A stretch of DNA of 64,000 nt from Luteipulveratus halotolerans (lineage in GTDB: Bacteria > Actinomycetota > Actinomycetes > Actinomycetales > Dermatophilaceae). Below are positions 17,296 through 25,692 of this stretch, piece by piece. The translations under genes and the position numbers were made by a program. The stretch covers positions 2,418,001-2,482,000 of the forward strand of contig NZ_LAIR01000002.1 of the NCBI RefSeq assembly GCF_001247745.1. Reading direction: 5' to 3'. The notes beneath the pieces were generated by a model. The model saw nothing but the letters and a program-made list of their open reading frames with translations, was not told the DNA's origin and ran no database searches. Numbering within the stretch: the stretch's first letter is position 1; every line of letters starts with the position of its first letter.

Positions 17296-18279
17296 ATGCG
17301 CATCACCGCCCTCGCGGGAGGTGTCGGCGGAGCCCGATTCCTGAGGGGCCTGCTGCACCACCTGAGCGGCCGCTCCGACGGCCCCCACACACTCACGATC
17401 ATCGGCAACACCGGCGACGACATCACGCTGTTCGGGCTGCGCGTCTGCCCCGACATCGACACCCTCCTCTACACCCTCGGCGGCGGCGTCCACGAAGGCC
17501 AGGGCTGGGGTCGGGCCGACGAGACGTTCGCCGTCCAGGGTGAGCTCAAGGCGTACGGCGCCTCACCCCAGTGGTTCGGTCTCGGCGACCGCGACTTCGG
17601 CACCCACATCGTGCGCAGCCAGTGGCTGGCCCAGGGACACACCCTGAGCGAGGTCACGGCTCGGCTGGCGCAGCGCTGGGGACTCCCCGAGCAGGGCGTC
17701 ACCCTCCTGCCGATGACCGACGTCCCGGTCGAGACGCACGTCGTGCTCGAGGAGGACGGTGAGCAGCGCGCGGTGCACTTCCAGGAGTGGTGGGTGCGCA
17801 TGCAGGCGGCCGTGCCGGCACAGCGTTTCGTCGTCGCCGGTCTGGACCGCGCCGCTGCCGCACCCGGGGTGCTCGACGCCATCCGGAACGCCGACGTCGT
17901 GCTCCTCCCGCCGAGCAACCCGGTCGTGTCGATCGGGATCGTGCTCGGAGTGCCCGGCGTACGAGATGCGTTGCGTGGCACCGCTGCTCCCGTCGTCGGG
18001 GTCTCGCCACTGATCGGCGGAGCGCCGGTGCGAGGTCACGCCGACGCGTGCCTGAGCGCCATCGGCGTCGAGTCGACGACGGCCGCGGTCGCAGGGCTCT
18101 ACAGCGACTTCCTCGACGGATGGCTCGTCGATGATGCCGACGCGGCGTCGATGCAGGCTCCCGGCACCTCGCGTGGCCTGCGCGTCGAGGCGATGCCTCT
18201 GCTGATGCGCGACCTCGAGCACGCCGCACGGATCGCCGGCGGCGCGTTCGACCTCGCGCTCGGGCTCCGACGTGACTGA
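17296..18279 (+). CDS. fbiA: 2-phospho-L-lactate / phosphoenolpyruvate transferase of F420 synthesis
   Basis: Joins the guanylylated three-carbon acid to the deazaflavin Fo, giving (dehydro-)F420-0. CofD-family signatures are the start ALAGGVGGARFLRGL (5-19), GNTGDDITLFGLRVCPDIDT with its metal and Fo-binding residues, and the late PSNPVVSIGIVL. At 327 residues it is standard. It overlaps fbiB by 8 bases, as expected for the actinobacterial fbiAB pair, and is divergent from whiB2. Identification is firm. Confidence 0.95.
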   Translation: MRITALAGGVGGARFLRGLLHHLSGRSDGPHTLTIIGNTGDDITLFGLRVCPDIDTLLYTLGGGVHEGQGWGRADETFAVQGELKAYGASPQWFGLGDRDFGTHIVRSQWLAQGHTLSEVTARLAQRWGLPEQGVTLLPMTDVPVETHVVLEEDGEQRAVHFQEWWVRMQAAVPAQRFVVAGLDRAAAAPGVLDAIRNADVVLLPPSNPVVSIGIVLGVPGVRDALRGTAAPVVGVSPLIGGAPVRGHADACLSAIGVESTTAAVAGLYSDFLDGWLVDDADAASMQAPGTSRGLRVEAMPLLMRDLEHAARIAGGAFDLALGLRRD

Positions 18280-19327
18280 CCCGGTCGCGGACGTCCGGCT
18301 CCTGCCCGTCACCGGGCTTCCCGAGGTGCGTCCGGGCGACGACCTCGGACGACTGGTCGTCGAGGCGCTCGAGCGCGCCGGCACACCGCTGGTCGACGGC
18401 GACGTGGTGGTCGTGACGAGCAAGGTCGTCTCCAAGGCCGAGGGCCTGATCGCCTCGACCGATGCGATCGACCGCTCCGAGCTCGTGCTGCGCGAGTCGC
18501 ACCGGGTCGTGAGCGAGCGCTCGACCGACACCGGCGTCACCCGTGTGGTCGCCTCGCACGCAGGACCGGTCATGGCCGGGGCCGGCATCGACGCCTCCAA
18601 CACCGGTGACGCCGAGCTGCTGCTGCTCCCCCACGACCCCGACGCGAGCGCACGCTGGGTCCACGACAAGATCCTCGCCGCGGTCGCTCGTCCCGTGCGC
18701 ATCGGCGTGGTGCTGAGCGACACCGCCGGCCGGCCGTGGCGCACCGGCCTGGTCGATCTGGCCCTGGGACTGTCCGGCATCCAGGCGCTGGACGACCTGC
18801 GCGGGCGCAGCGACACCGAAGGACGCGACCTGGCCGTCACCGTGCGGTGCCTCGCCGACGAGATCGCCGCAGCCGCCGACCTCGTCAAGGGCAAGGTCGA
18901 CCGCGTCCCGGTCGCGGTCGTACGAGGCCTCGGCCAGGTCGTCGTCGCGGACGGCTCGACCGCCCGCTCCCTCGTGCGCGCCGGTGTCGAGGACTGGTTC
19001 GCGCTCGGTCGTGCCGAGGCGGTCCGCGACGCTCTCGGCGTCTCGCCGGGCTCAGCTCTCTCGGACAACATCGGCATCGAGTCCGTACGCCCCGAGCCGC
19101 TCTCCCGCCGCGTCGACCGCGCCCTCCAGGTCGCCCTCACCGGCGGCGATGCCGTCGAGGCCGCTCACCTCGCCGGCGACGCCACCGTCGTACGCCTGCG
19201 CGCTCGTTCGGAGCTCCAGCTGGGTCGTGCGTGGGCGCGCTTCGAGGTCGCCCTCGCCGGCGAGCGGCTGCAGTCGGCCTCCTCGCACGAGGACGGCACC
19301 GTGGTGGTGCACATCAGCGAGGGCTAG
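18272..19327 (+). CDS. fbiB: F420-0:gamma-glutamyl ligase lacking the usual FMN-reductase domain
   Basis: Adds glutamate residues to F420-0. Residues about 8-250 are the CofE ligase fold: VTSKVVSKAEG (48-58), ILSDT-type VVLSDTAGRPWR and ALSDNIGIE. Mycobacterial FbiB continues for about 200 residues as a nitroreductase-like domain that reduces dehydro-F420-0. Here only about 90 residues follow, ending HEDGTVVVHISEG, with no FMN-binding pattern. An IS element begins 2 bases after the stop, but the stop codon is present on both sides of the insertion, so the short form is native rather than truncated by the IS. Confidence 0.9.
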   Translation: MTDPVADVRLLPVTGLPEVRPGDDLGRLVVEALERAGTPLVDGDVVVVTSKVVSKAEGLIASTDAIDRSELVLRESHRVVSERSTDTGVTRVVASHAGPVMAGAGIDASNTGDAELLLLPHDPDASARWVHDKILAAVARPVRIGVVLSDTAGRPWRTGLVDLALGLSGIQALDDLRGRSDTEGRDLAVTVRCLADEIAAAADLVKGKVDRVPVAVVRGLGQVVVADGSTARSLVRAGVEDWFALGRAEAVRDALGVSPGSALSDNIGIESVRPEPLSRRVDRALQVALTGGDAVEAAHLAGDATVVRLRARSELQLGRAWARFEVALAGERLQSASSHEDGTVVVHISEG

Positions 19328-20328
19328 GTGTAACTGAGCATGAGGTTGGTGACGCCGGCTGGCAGTCGTGAGGCCGGCGGCTGATCGCCCGCGGCGGTGT
19401 GGGGGCGATGGTAGTTGTAGTGGACCTGCCACACCTGGAGCTGGTCGCGACGCTGCTGCTCGGACTCGTACGCGGCGGCGTAGAGGACCTCGTGGGTGTA
19501 GGTCTGCTGGTAGCGCTCGACCTTGCCGTTGTGCTTGGGCGTGAACGCCTTGATCCGCTGATGCTTGGCCGCGAAGGAGTGCACGGCCCGGGTGAACGCA
19601 CTGGCGCGGTAGCAGGACCCGTTGTCAGTCACGATCCGGGTGAAGCGGGTGATGCCGTGCGCGGCGAAGAACACCCGGGCACGGAACAAGAACCCGATCG
19701 CGGTGACGGCCTTCTCGTCGTCGTGGGCTTCGGTGTAGGCCAGCCGGGAGAACCCGTCGAGGGCGGAGTGCAGGTAGGTGTACCCGGTGCGGGCGCCACG
19801 GGTCTTGGCCCGGTCGGCGGCCTTGGCCTGGGCCGACCCGCGACCGTGCACCCGCCACCCGCCGCCGTCGGGGATGCGCCCGACCTTCTTCACGTCCAGG
19901 TGGGTCATGTGCCCGGGGTACCGGGCAGTGATCTTTCCCGGCGCCCGCAACGGTTCCCCGTCAACGTCCAGGTGCCGCAGCCGGTTCAGTCCGTGCCGGA
20001 CCAGGATCCGGCTGATCGTGCACACCGCGATCCTGACGCCCTGGGCGCTCAGCTCCAGATGGATCCGCCGCGCGGACCACTTGCGTTTGCGCAACGCGAT
20101 GACCTGTTCCACCACCTGCGGCGGTGTGGCGGTCGGGGAACGGCGGGGCCGGCTGGTCCGGTCGTGCAACCCTTCGTCGCCGTGCTCACGCCACCGGGCG
20201 TACCACTTCGACAAGCACTGCCGCGAGACCGCGGCCTCCGCTGCGACGTGCGCGATCGGGCGGTGCTGGCACCGGCGCACCAGGCGACGACGTCCTTCGA
20301 ACGACAGGGCGGCTTTACTGTGGGGCAT
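19324..20328 (-). CDS. IS481-family DDE transposase
   Basis: A 334-residue transposase. An N-terminal helix-turn-helix region (about 11-60, RRRLVRRCQHRPIAHVAAE with SRQCLSKWYARW) binds the ends. The rve-type catalytic core carries Asp145 (THLDVKK), Asp235 (IVTDNGS) and Glu271 (HNGKVER), and the tail has the WQVHYNYHRPH signature. Its ATG lies 96 bases inside the transposon end. The stop codon TAG is not in the element: it is formed by the target CTAG after the codons for SYT read through the terminal repeat, so the insertion site completes the gene. Confidence 0.95.
   Translation of the reverse strand: MPHSKAALSFEGRRRLVRRCQHRPIAHVAAEAAVSRQCLSKWYARWREHGDEGLHDRTSRPRRSPTATPPQVVEQVIALRKRKWSARRIHLELSAQGVRIAVCTISRILVRHGLNRLRHLDVDGEPLRAPGKITARYPGHMTHLDVKKVGRIPDGGGWRVHGRGSAQAKAADRAKTRGARTGYTYLHSALDGFSRLAYTEAHDDEKAVTAIGFLFRARVFFAAHGITRFTRIVTDNGSCYRASAFTRAVHSFAAKHQRIKAFTPKHNGKVERYQQTYTHEVLYAAAYESEQQRRDQLQVWQVHYNYHRPHTAAGDQPPASRLPAGVTNLMLSYT
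19329..19353 (+). repeat. Left terminal inverted repeat of the IS481-family element
   Basis: Begins TGT and shares the 16-base block GCATGAGGTTGGTGAC with the other end. Confidence 0.88.
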
Positions 20329-20423
20329 AGGGCAGGTTCCTTCGGCTGACTCGACGTGATGAACGGCTTGACACCTTCATCCTGTCGCCGCAGGGACCTG
20401 CCCGCCCTTAGCTACCCGGCCGT

Positions 20424-20448
20424 GTCACCAACCTCATGCGCCGCAACA
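20424..20448 (-). repeat. Right terminal inverted repeat of the IS481-family element
   Basis: Read on the minus strand it begins TGT and contains the same GCATGAGGTTGGTGAC block; mismatches to the left end are confined to the outer nine bases. Confidence 0.88.
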
Positions 20449-20449
20449 G

Positions 20450-21478
20450 CTAGGCCGCCTTGCCAGGACGCAGCGCGGCCTTGCGCCAGGCCTTCCAGAG
20501 GCGCTCGCCCGAGCCGCCGACAGGTCCGATCGCGGCCTCCAGCACGTCGGCGTCCGGTCGCTCGCGCTCTCTGACCGCTGTCTCGACCTCGGCGACCGTC
20601 CGCGCGTGTGCGCACAGCGCCAGGATGTAGTCCGGCACCGTCAGACCGGGCGCGAGGACACCGACCAGCGGAGCCCCCACCGCCGCGATCTGAGGGAACA
20701 CCGAACCGGGGATGCCGACGGCGACCTGCGCGGTGGCCGACGCGAGCAGCGTCCCCTCGGGCGCGATCTCGTACGCCTCCCACAGGGTGCGGTCCTCCCG
20801 AGGATGCAGGCCGACCCGCACGTGCCAGCCGCGGGCCGCGAGCGCCGCTGCGGAGTCGAGCAGCAGCTGTGCGCCGGGCGCTGAGCCACCCGTCTCGGAC
20901 GACTTCGTGACGGACGTGACGACCAGCGCTGTGCGGTCGACCGGCGCGTACGACGGCAGGTCGTCGAGCGCCGGATTGCCCACGACCGCAACGCTTCTCG
21001 GCGACACGCCGAAGTGGGCGGCAAAGACCGTCGCCTCCGCGGACGAGCCGGCCGTGAGGCCGACGAGTCGGGGACGGATCGACGCGGCGCCCGGCTGCTC
21101 GACCGCCTGGAGGTAGGCCAGAGAGCTCGCGACCACGGGCAGCCCGGACAGCGCGCCGACCACCTGTGTCGGCCAGGCGGTCGCGCCGTTGACCACGAGC
21201 AGGTCGGCGCCCCAGCGGGCCGCATCAGCGAGCGGCACGACCGGCACCGGGTCGCCGGGTGCGACCCGCGACAGATCGGGTGCGACGAGCGCGATCTGCC
21301 ACCTGCGCGCCCGGGCGGCCTCGTCCAGGAGCGGCTTGAGGTGGTAGGTGCCCCAGGGCTCGTTGGTCGCCACCAGCACCCGCAGCGGTCGGGCGGCATC
21401 GGCGGGTGGTGTGGCCAGCGTCGCGGCGAGCGCGACGCCTCCGGAGAGGGCCAGGAAGCGGCGACGGCTCAGCGTCAT
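20450..21478 (-). CDS. Tat-exported protein of unknown function, glycosyltransferase-like fold
   Basis: A 342-residue protein starting with a twin-arginine signal: SRRRFLALSGGVALAATLA (4-22), with a likely cut after PADA-A. The mature part opens RVLVATNEPWGTYHLKPLL and alternates strands and helices like a GT-B glycosyltransferase or UDP-sugar epimerase half (LVVNGATAWP, VVASSLAYLQAV, VAVGIPGSVFPQIAAVGAPLVGVL). Finding such a fold outside the membrane is odd. No catalytic residues can be assigned. Its stop codon shares the CTAG where the IS element inserted. It lies next to a two-component system but with its own start and a 10-base gap. Confidence 0.7.
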   Translation of the reverse strand: MTLSRRRFLALSGGVALAATLATPPADAARPLRVLVATNEPWGTYHLKPLLDEAARARRWQIALVAPDLSRVAPGDPVPVVPLADAARWGADLLVVNGATAWPTQVVGALSGLPVVASSLAYLQAVEQPGAASIRPRLVGLTAGSSAEATVFAAHFGVSPRSVAVVGNPALDDLPSYAPVDRTALVVTSVTKSSETGGSAPGAQLLLDSAAALAARGWHVRVGLHPREDRTLWEAYEIAPEGTLLASATAQVAVGIPGSVFPQIAAVGAPLVGVLAPGLTVPDYILALCAHARTVAEVETAVRERERPDADVLEAAIGPVGGSGERLWKAWRKAALRPGKAA

Positions 21479-21488
21479 GGTCGCGACG

Positions 21489-22910
21489 CTAGATGTCGTC
21501 GGCCACGTGGTGGTGAACGCGCGGCGAACCCTCGCGAGGCACCCGTACCTCCACCCGCAGCCCCGGCGGCGTACGCCCCTGGACCGTCGGGTGCTCGGTG
21601 AGCCGGGCCGCGCCCCCGAACCGGTCCGTGAGCTCGCGCACGATGGCCAGCCCGAGTCCGGTGCCACCCGCGTCGCGGTCGCGCGCGGTGTCGAGCCGGG
21701 TGAACCGCTCGAAGACCCGCTCGCGGTCCGGCGCCGCGATGCCAGGACCGTCGTCGCCGACGACGAGCAGGACGTCCTCATCCTCGGCCGCGCAGCTCAG
21801 GACCACCTCCTGGGAGGCGTGCCGCACTGCGTTGTCGACGAGGTTGGTCACGACACGACGCAGCTCGATCGGTGGTGCGACCGCGACCGCAGCAGCCGTC
21901 GACGGTACGACGCGCACGGCCACCCGGCCACCGGCGTACGAGCGTGAGACGTCGGCGAGAAGCGTTGGTACGTCTATGACCTCGGCCTTCGACGGGTCGA
22001 CCTTGTCGCTGTCGACGCGCGCGAGCAGGAGGAGGTCCTCGACCAGGTCGTGGAGCCGGCCGACGTCCGCGAGGACGCCGTCGGTGAGCTCGGTCCGCCC
22101 GCCGACACGCTGTTCGACCTCGAGCTGGGTCCGCATGCTCGCCAGCGGGCTGCGCAGCTCGTGTGCGGCGTCGGCGACCAGGTCGCGCTGGCGTTCGCGG
22201 GCGTGCGTCAGGCGGTCGAGCATGTCGTTGAGCGTGACGGCGAGCGCCTGGATCTCATCGGACTGAGCGGGCACCGGCAGGCGTTCGGACCGGCCCTGGC
22301 CGCTGATCGACGCGGCACCCGCGCGCAGTCGCTCGACCGGCCGGAGCGCACGACCGATCACCCACCAGGCGACCAGGCCCATGACGAGCAGCAGCAGCGG
22401 CGCCACGACCAGGAGCGTGGTCCGCAGGATGTGCTGGGCGTGCTCGACGTCGTCGCTCTGCACGGCGACGACGACGGTGGAGCTGTCGCGCCGCTCGCCG
22501 GCACGCGTCACGGGCAGCGCGACCACCCGCAGCCGCCCGCTCTCGCCTGCCCGCGCGCCGGGGACGCCGACCGTCTCGCCCGTACGCGCGCGCCGCACCT
22601 CGTCGGGTCGCAGCAGGGCCGTCAGCCGGTCGGCGTTGGCCGATGCGGCGACCACCTTGCCCGAGGCGTCGAGCACCTGCACCGACTGGGCGCCCGAGGC
22701 CGGGAGCGGGTCGGGGATGTCGTCGCGGGCGACCACCAAGGAGATGTCTCGTGCGGTGTTGGTCGCGGCCTCGTCGAGCGAACGACGACCGGCGACGCCG
22801 AGTACCGTCGCGAGCACCAGGCTGCCGACGAGCAGGGCCACACCCGAACCGGCCAGGCCGATCAGCATCAGTCTCCAGCGCAGCGTCAGCCGGCTCGTCG
22901 GCGAGCTCAT
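21489..22910 (-). CDS. Two-component sensor histidine kinase
   Basis: A 473-residue membrane sensor kinase. Membrane helices at about 12-40 and 164-187 enclose an extracytoplasmic sensor region. A HAMP segment (about 186-240) precedes the phosphoacceptor box DAAHELRSPLASM with His250. The ATP-binding lid has the N box LVDNAVRHA, G1 VGDDGPGIA and G2 GGTGLGLAIV. ATGA overlap with the response-regulator gene shows they are one unit. The signal is unknown; the divergent LolA-like exported protein is a plausible target or regulator. Confidence 0.92.
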   Translation of the reverse strand: MSSPTSRLTLRWRLMLIGLAGSGVALLVGSLVLATVLGVAGRRSLDEAATNTARDISLVVARDDIPDPLPASGAQSVQVLDASGKVVAASANADRLTALLRPDEVRRARTGETVGVPGARAGESGRLRVVALPVTRAGERRDSSTVVVAVQSDDVEHAQHILRTTLLVVAPLLLLVMGLVAWWVIGRALRPVERLRAGAASISGQGRSERLPVPAQSDEIQALAVTLNDMLDRLTHARERQRDLVADAAHELRSPLASMRTQLEVEQRVGGRTELTDGVLADVGRLHDLVEDLLLLARVDSDKVDPSKAEVIDVPTLLADVSRSYAGGRVAVRVVPSTAAAVAVAPPIELRRVVTNLVDNAVRHASQEVVLSCAAEDEDVLLVVGDDGPGIAAPDRERVFERFTRLDTARDRDAGGTGLGLAIVRELTDRFGGAARLTEHPTVQGRTPPGLRVEVRVPREGSPRVHHHVADDI

Positions 22911-23563
22911 CGGCGCAGGGTGTAGCCGGCGCCGCGCACGGTGCGGATGATCTCGCGACCGAGCTTGCGCCGCAGGTAGCCGACGTAGACCTCGACGACG
23001 TTGGGGTCGATGTCCTGCGCGGACTCCCACACGTGGTCGAGCAGCTCGAGCTTGCCGATCACCCGGTCGGGGTTGTGCAGGAAGTACTCCAGCAGCGTCA
23101 GCTCACGCGGGCTGAGCGCGACGACCTCGCCGTCACGACGTACCTCGCGCAAGGCCGGGTCGAGCTCGATCTCGCCGGACACCAGCACCGGGGCGCGCTC
23201 AGCACCGCCCCGCCGCAGCAGGGCTCGCAGCCGTGCGAGCAGGACGACGAACGAGAACGGTTTGGTCAGGTAGTCGTCGGCGCCGTAGTCGAGACCGTCG
23301 GCCTCGTCGTACTCACCGTCCTTGGCCGACAGCATCAGGACCGGGATCCAGTTCTTCTCGGTACGCAGCGTGCGGACGACGTCGTAGCCGGACATCCGCG
23401 GCAGCATGATGTCCAGCACGACCGCGTCGTAGTCGCCGTGGCGTGCGGCGTCGAGGCCGGTCGGTCCGTCGGAGCGGACGTCGACGACGAAGCCCTCGGC
23501 GACCAGCCCGCGTTGCAGGGCCAGCGCGAGCCGCTCCTCGTCCTCGACCACCAGCAGGCGCAC
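22907..23563 (-). CDS. OmpR/PhoB-family response regulator
   Basis: A 218-residue DNA-binding regulator paired with the adjacent sensor kinase. Receiver domain residues: acidic pocket Glu7/Asp8, phosphoacceptor Asp51 (VVLDIMLP), Thr/Ser switch (LMLSAKD) and Lys101 (YLTKPF). The C-terminal winged helix shows LSPRELTLLEYFLHNP and VYVGYLRRKLG. A GTG start is used because the protein must begin VRLLVVEDEE; longer starts run into unrelated sequence. Divergent from the LolA-like gene across 82 bases, so autoregulation and control of that gene are both possible. Confidence 0.92.
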   Translation of the reverse strand: MRLLVVEDEERLALALQRGLVAEGFVVDVRSDGPTGLDAARHGDYDAVVLDIMLPRMSGYDVVRTLRTEKNWIPVLMLSAKDGEYDEADGLDYGADDYLTKPFSFVVLLARLRALLRRGGAERAPVLVSGEIELDPALREVRRDGEVVALSPRELTLLEYFLHNPDRVIGKLELLDHVWESAQDIDPNVVEVYVGYLRRKLGREIIRTVRGAGYTLRR

Positions 23564-23645
23564 GCGGCCAGACTCGCACGACCGACCTGAGTGCGGCGCC
23601 CAGGTTCTCAGCGCGTTCACAGCGCGGGCGGCGCAGCATGGGGGC

Positions 23646-24755
23646 ATGAGCCTCCTCGCCGACCACCCGTCCCTGCGCTGGACCGCACCCGTCACCGTCG
23701 CCGCGTGCCTCATCGGCGGCAGCGCGGTGGCCGGGCGCATGGCCGCTTCCGCCGACACCGAGCTGCCCTCGCGCACCGCCGCCCAGCTGATGACCGACGT
23801 GCAGAACGCCCGTGTCGACGGCCTCTCGGGCACGGTCACCACCTCCGTGGACCTCGGGCTGCCGGCACTGCCGAGCATCGCCGGCCACAGCAGCAGCGAG
23901 CTGTCCTCCCTGGTGTCGGGCAGCCACACGCTGCGGGTGTGGGCCTCCGGCGAGGACAAGGCGCGCGTCGCGCTGCTGGGCTCGGACGGCGAGTCCGACG
24001 TCATCCGCAACGGCAAGGACGTGTGGGTCTGGTCGAGCCAGGCCAAGAAGGCCACTCACCTCACCCTCGGCGACCAGAAGCGCGCCCGGGCCCAGTCGCC
24101 GGTGCCCGCGACGCCGCAGGAGGCCACCAACGCGCTGCTCACCGGCCTGCGACCGAGCACCGACGTCTCGGTCGGTCCGACGACCACGGTCGCCGGCCGG
24201 TCGGCGTACGAGCTGGTCCTGAGGCCCAAGCAGTCCGGCACGCTCGTCAAGGACGTGCGCGTCGCGATCGACGGCAAGACGAAGGTGCCGCTGCGGCTGC
24301 AGGTGCACTCCACGAAGATCGCCGACCCGGCTGTCGAGATCGGGTTCACGGCTGTGGACTTCGGCAAGCCGGACGCGAGCCGGTTCGCGTTCAACCCACC
24401 GCCCGGCACGGACGTCAGGACGAAAACCGTTGCGCCCCATGATCGTTCGGCGACCGACGCCGACAAGGCTCCTGTGCCCGGCAGGCTGAACGACCTGCTC
24501 AAGGCCACCCAGCCCAACGTGGTCGGCACGGGCTGGTCGTCGGTGCTCACCGCCACGCTGCCGAAGGCGTCCGGGTCCGGCAACGACAGCCCGGACGTCG
24601 CACAGCTGGCCACGATGCTGCCGCGCGTGCAGGGCTCGTGGGGCTCGGGCCACCAGCTGACCGGCACGTTGTTCACGGTCCTCGTGACCGACGACGGCCG
24701 GCTGCTCGCCGGTGCGGTGCCGCCTCAGACGTTGTACGCCGCCGCCGCGCGCTGA
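23646..24755 (+). CDS. Exported LolA/RseB-like lipoprotein-carrier-fold protein
   Basis: A 369-residue exported protein. An N-terminal anchor or signal (about 13-33) is followed by LMTDVQNARVDGLSGTVTTSVDLG, the opening of the LolA-like beta-fold used by actinobacterial DUF2092/RseB-like proteins. Later VWVWSSQAKKATHL and VPLRLQVHSTKIADPAVEIGF-type strands fit the same fold. It probably senses or carries a lipid or envelope ligand outside the membrane. It is transcribed away from a two-component system, suggesting it modulates or is controlled by that system. Confidence 0.8.
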   Translation: MSLLADHPSLRWTAPVTVAACLIGGSAVAGRMAASADTELPSRTAAQLMTDVQNARVDGLSGTVTTSVDLGLPALPSIAGHSSSELSSLVSGSHTLRVWASGEDKARVALLGSDGESDVIRNGKDVWVWSSQAKKATHLTLGDQKRARAQSPVPATPQEATNALLTGLRPSTDVSVGPTTTVAGRSAYELVLRPKQSGTLVKDVRVAIDGKTKVPLRLQVHSTKIADPAVEIGFTAVDFGKPDASRFAFNPPPGTDVRTKTVAPHDRSATDADKAPVPGRLNDLLKATQPNVVGTGWSSVLTATLPKASGSGNDSPDVAQLATMLPRVQGSWGSGHQLTGTLFTVLVTDDGRLLAGAVPPQTLYAAAAR

Positions 24756-24765
24756 CCGTCCGCGC

Positions 24766-25692
24766 TCAGCGCGGCAGGTGGGTCGGCACCGACAGACGCG
24801 GGCCGCGCCGCGGGCGGGCGACACCGGCCAGCTCGAGCAGCCGCTGCACCCTGAACCGGTGCCCGGCGTAGGGCGCGAGCAGCTGGAGCATGCGCTCGTC
24901 GTCGCCGACCCGGCCCTCGAGCGCGTAGGTGATGTTCTTGGCCACGTGGTAGTCGGCGACGCTGACGGCATCGGCGTCACCGAGCGCGCGTTGGGCGACC
25001 TCGGCGGCGGTCCACACGCCGATGCCGGGCACGGCACGCAGTCGAGCACGAGCCTGCTCGGCCGGCAGGTCGACGCACTCCTCGAGGCGCCGCGCGACGG
25101 TCAGCGCCCGCATCAGGGTGTCCGAGCGCGAGGCGTCGACACCCGCGCGCAACCACTCCCACGACGGCACCGCCCGCCAGGTGCGGGCGTCGGGCGGCAC
25201 GATCAGGCCGCGCGCAGCGCCCGGGCCGGGTGCCGGCTGGCCATGGCGGCGTACGAGCGTCCGGTAGGCCGCGAATGCCTGCCTGCCGGTGACCCGCTGC
25301 TCGATCACGACGGGCACGAGCGTCTCGATGACCAGCCCGCTGCGCGGCACGCGGTAGTGGCGCGCGCGGCGATGGGCGTCGCGCAGCACCGGGTGCGTGG
25401 GGTCGAACGTGCTCGGGTCGTCGTGGTCACCGAGCAGCTCGGGCAGCCGGCCGAGCACCCAGCCCGAGCCCGGCCCCCATGCCCGCGCCGTGACCGTGTC
25501 GGCGCCGTCGCCACCCGCGACCGTCAGCCGCGTGGTGACCGGGCCCTCGGGCGTGCGGCTCGCCCACCACAGCCCACTCGGGTCGCGCTGCCAGCTGGGG
25601 TCGCCCGGCCCGTGGCGCAGCGTCGCCACGATCGCGCCGAGCGGAACGGGCCGCCCGGGCGACCACACTCGAGCAGCGCCGTCGGACGTCAC
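24766..25692 (-). CDS. AlkA-type DNA-3-methyladenine glycosylase
   Basis: A 308-residue base-excision repair glycosylase of the HhH-GPD superfamily. The helix-hairpin-helix LRAVPGIGVWTAAEVA (218-232) and the GPD-type loop DADAVSVADYHV with catalytic Asp247 are clear; an N-terminal TBP-like half (about 1-110) fits AlkA. No FeS cysteine loop is present at the C-terminus. GTG start overlapping the upstream stop (GTGA), so it is cotranscribed with the preceding gene of unknown function. Confidence 0.87.
   Translation of the reverse strand: MTSDGAARVWSPGRPVPLGAIVATLRHGPGDPSWQRDPSGLWWASRTPEGPVTTRLTVAGGDGADTVTARAWGPGSGWVLGRLPELLGDHDDPSTFDPTHPVLRDAHRRARHYRVPRSGLVIETLVPVVIEQRVTGRQAFAAYRTLVRRHGQPAPGPGAARGLIVPPDARTWRAVPSWEWLRAGVDASRSDTLMRALTVARRLEECVDLPAEQARARLRAVPGIGVWTAAEVAQRALGDADAVSVADYHVAKNITYALEGRVGDDERMLQLLAPYAGHRFRVQRLLELAGVARPRRGPRLSVPTHLPR

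Larger units (their letters stand above)
19329..20448 (-). mobile_element. IS481-family insertion sequence, complete, with 6-bp target duplication
   Basis: A 1,120-bp element bounded by TGT...ACA with 25-bp imperfect terminal repeats (21 of 25 matching). GCTAGG flanks it on both sides (19323-19328 and 20449-20454). Duplication of 6 bp around CTAG is the behaviour described for IS481. The single transposase gene reads leftward, its frame appears intact and the target duplication is perfect, so the insertion looks recent and potentially active. It separates fbiB from the Tat-signal protein gene without damaging either. Confidence 0.93.

Noticed and set aside
19240..19327. fbiB truncated by the IS element
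   Set aside because: The target duplication reconstructs the uninterrupted sequence, which carries the same TAG stop; the short gene predates the insertion.
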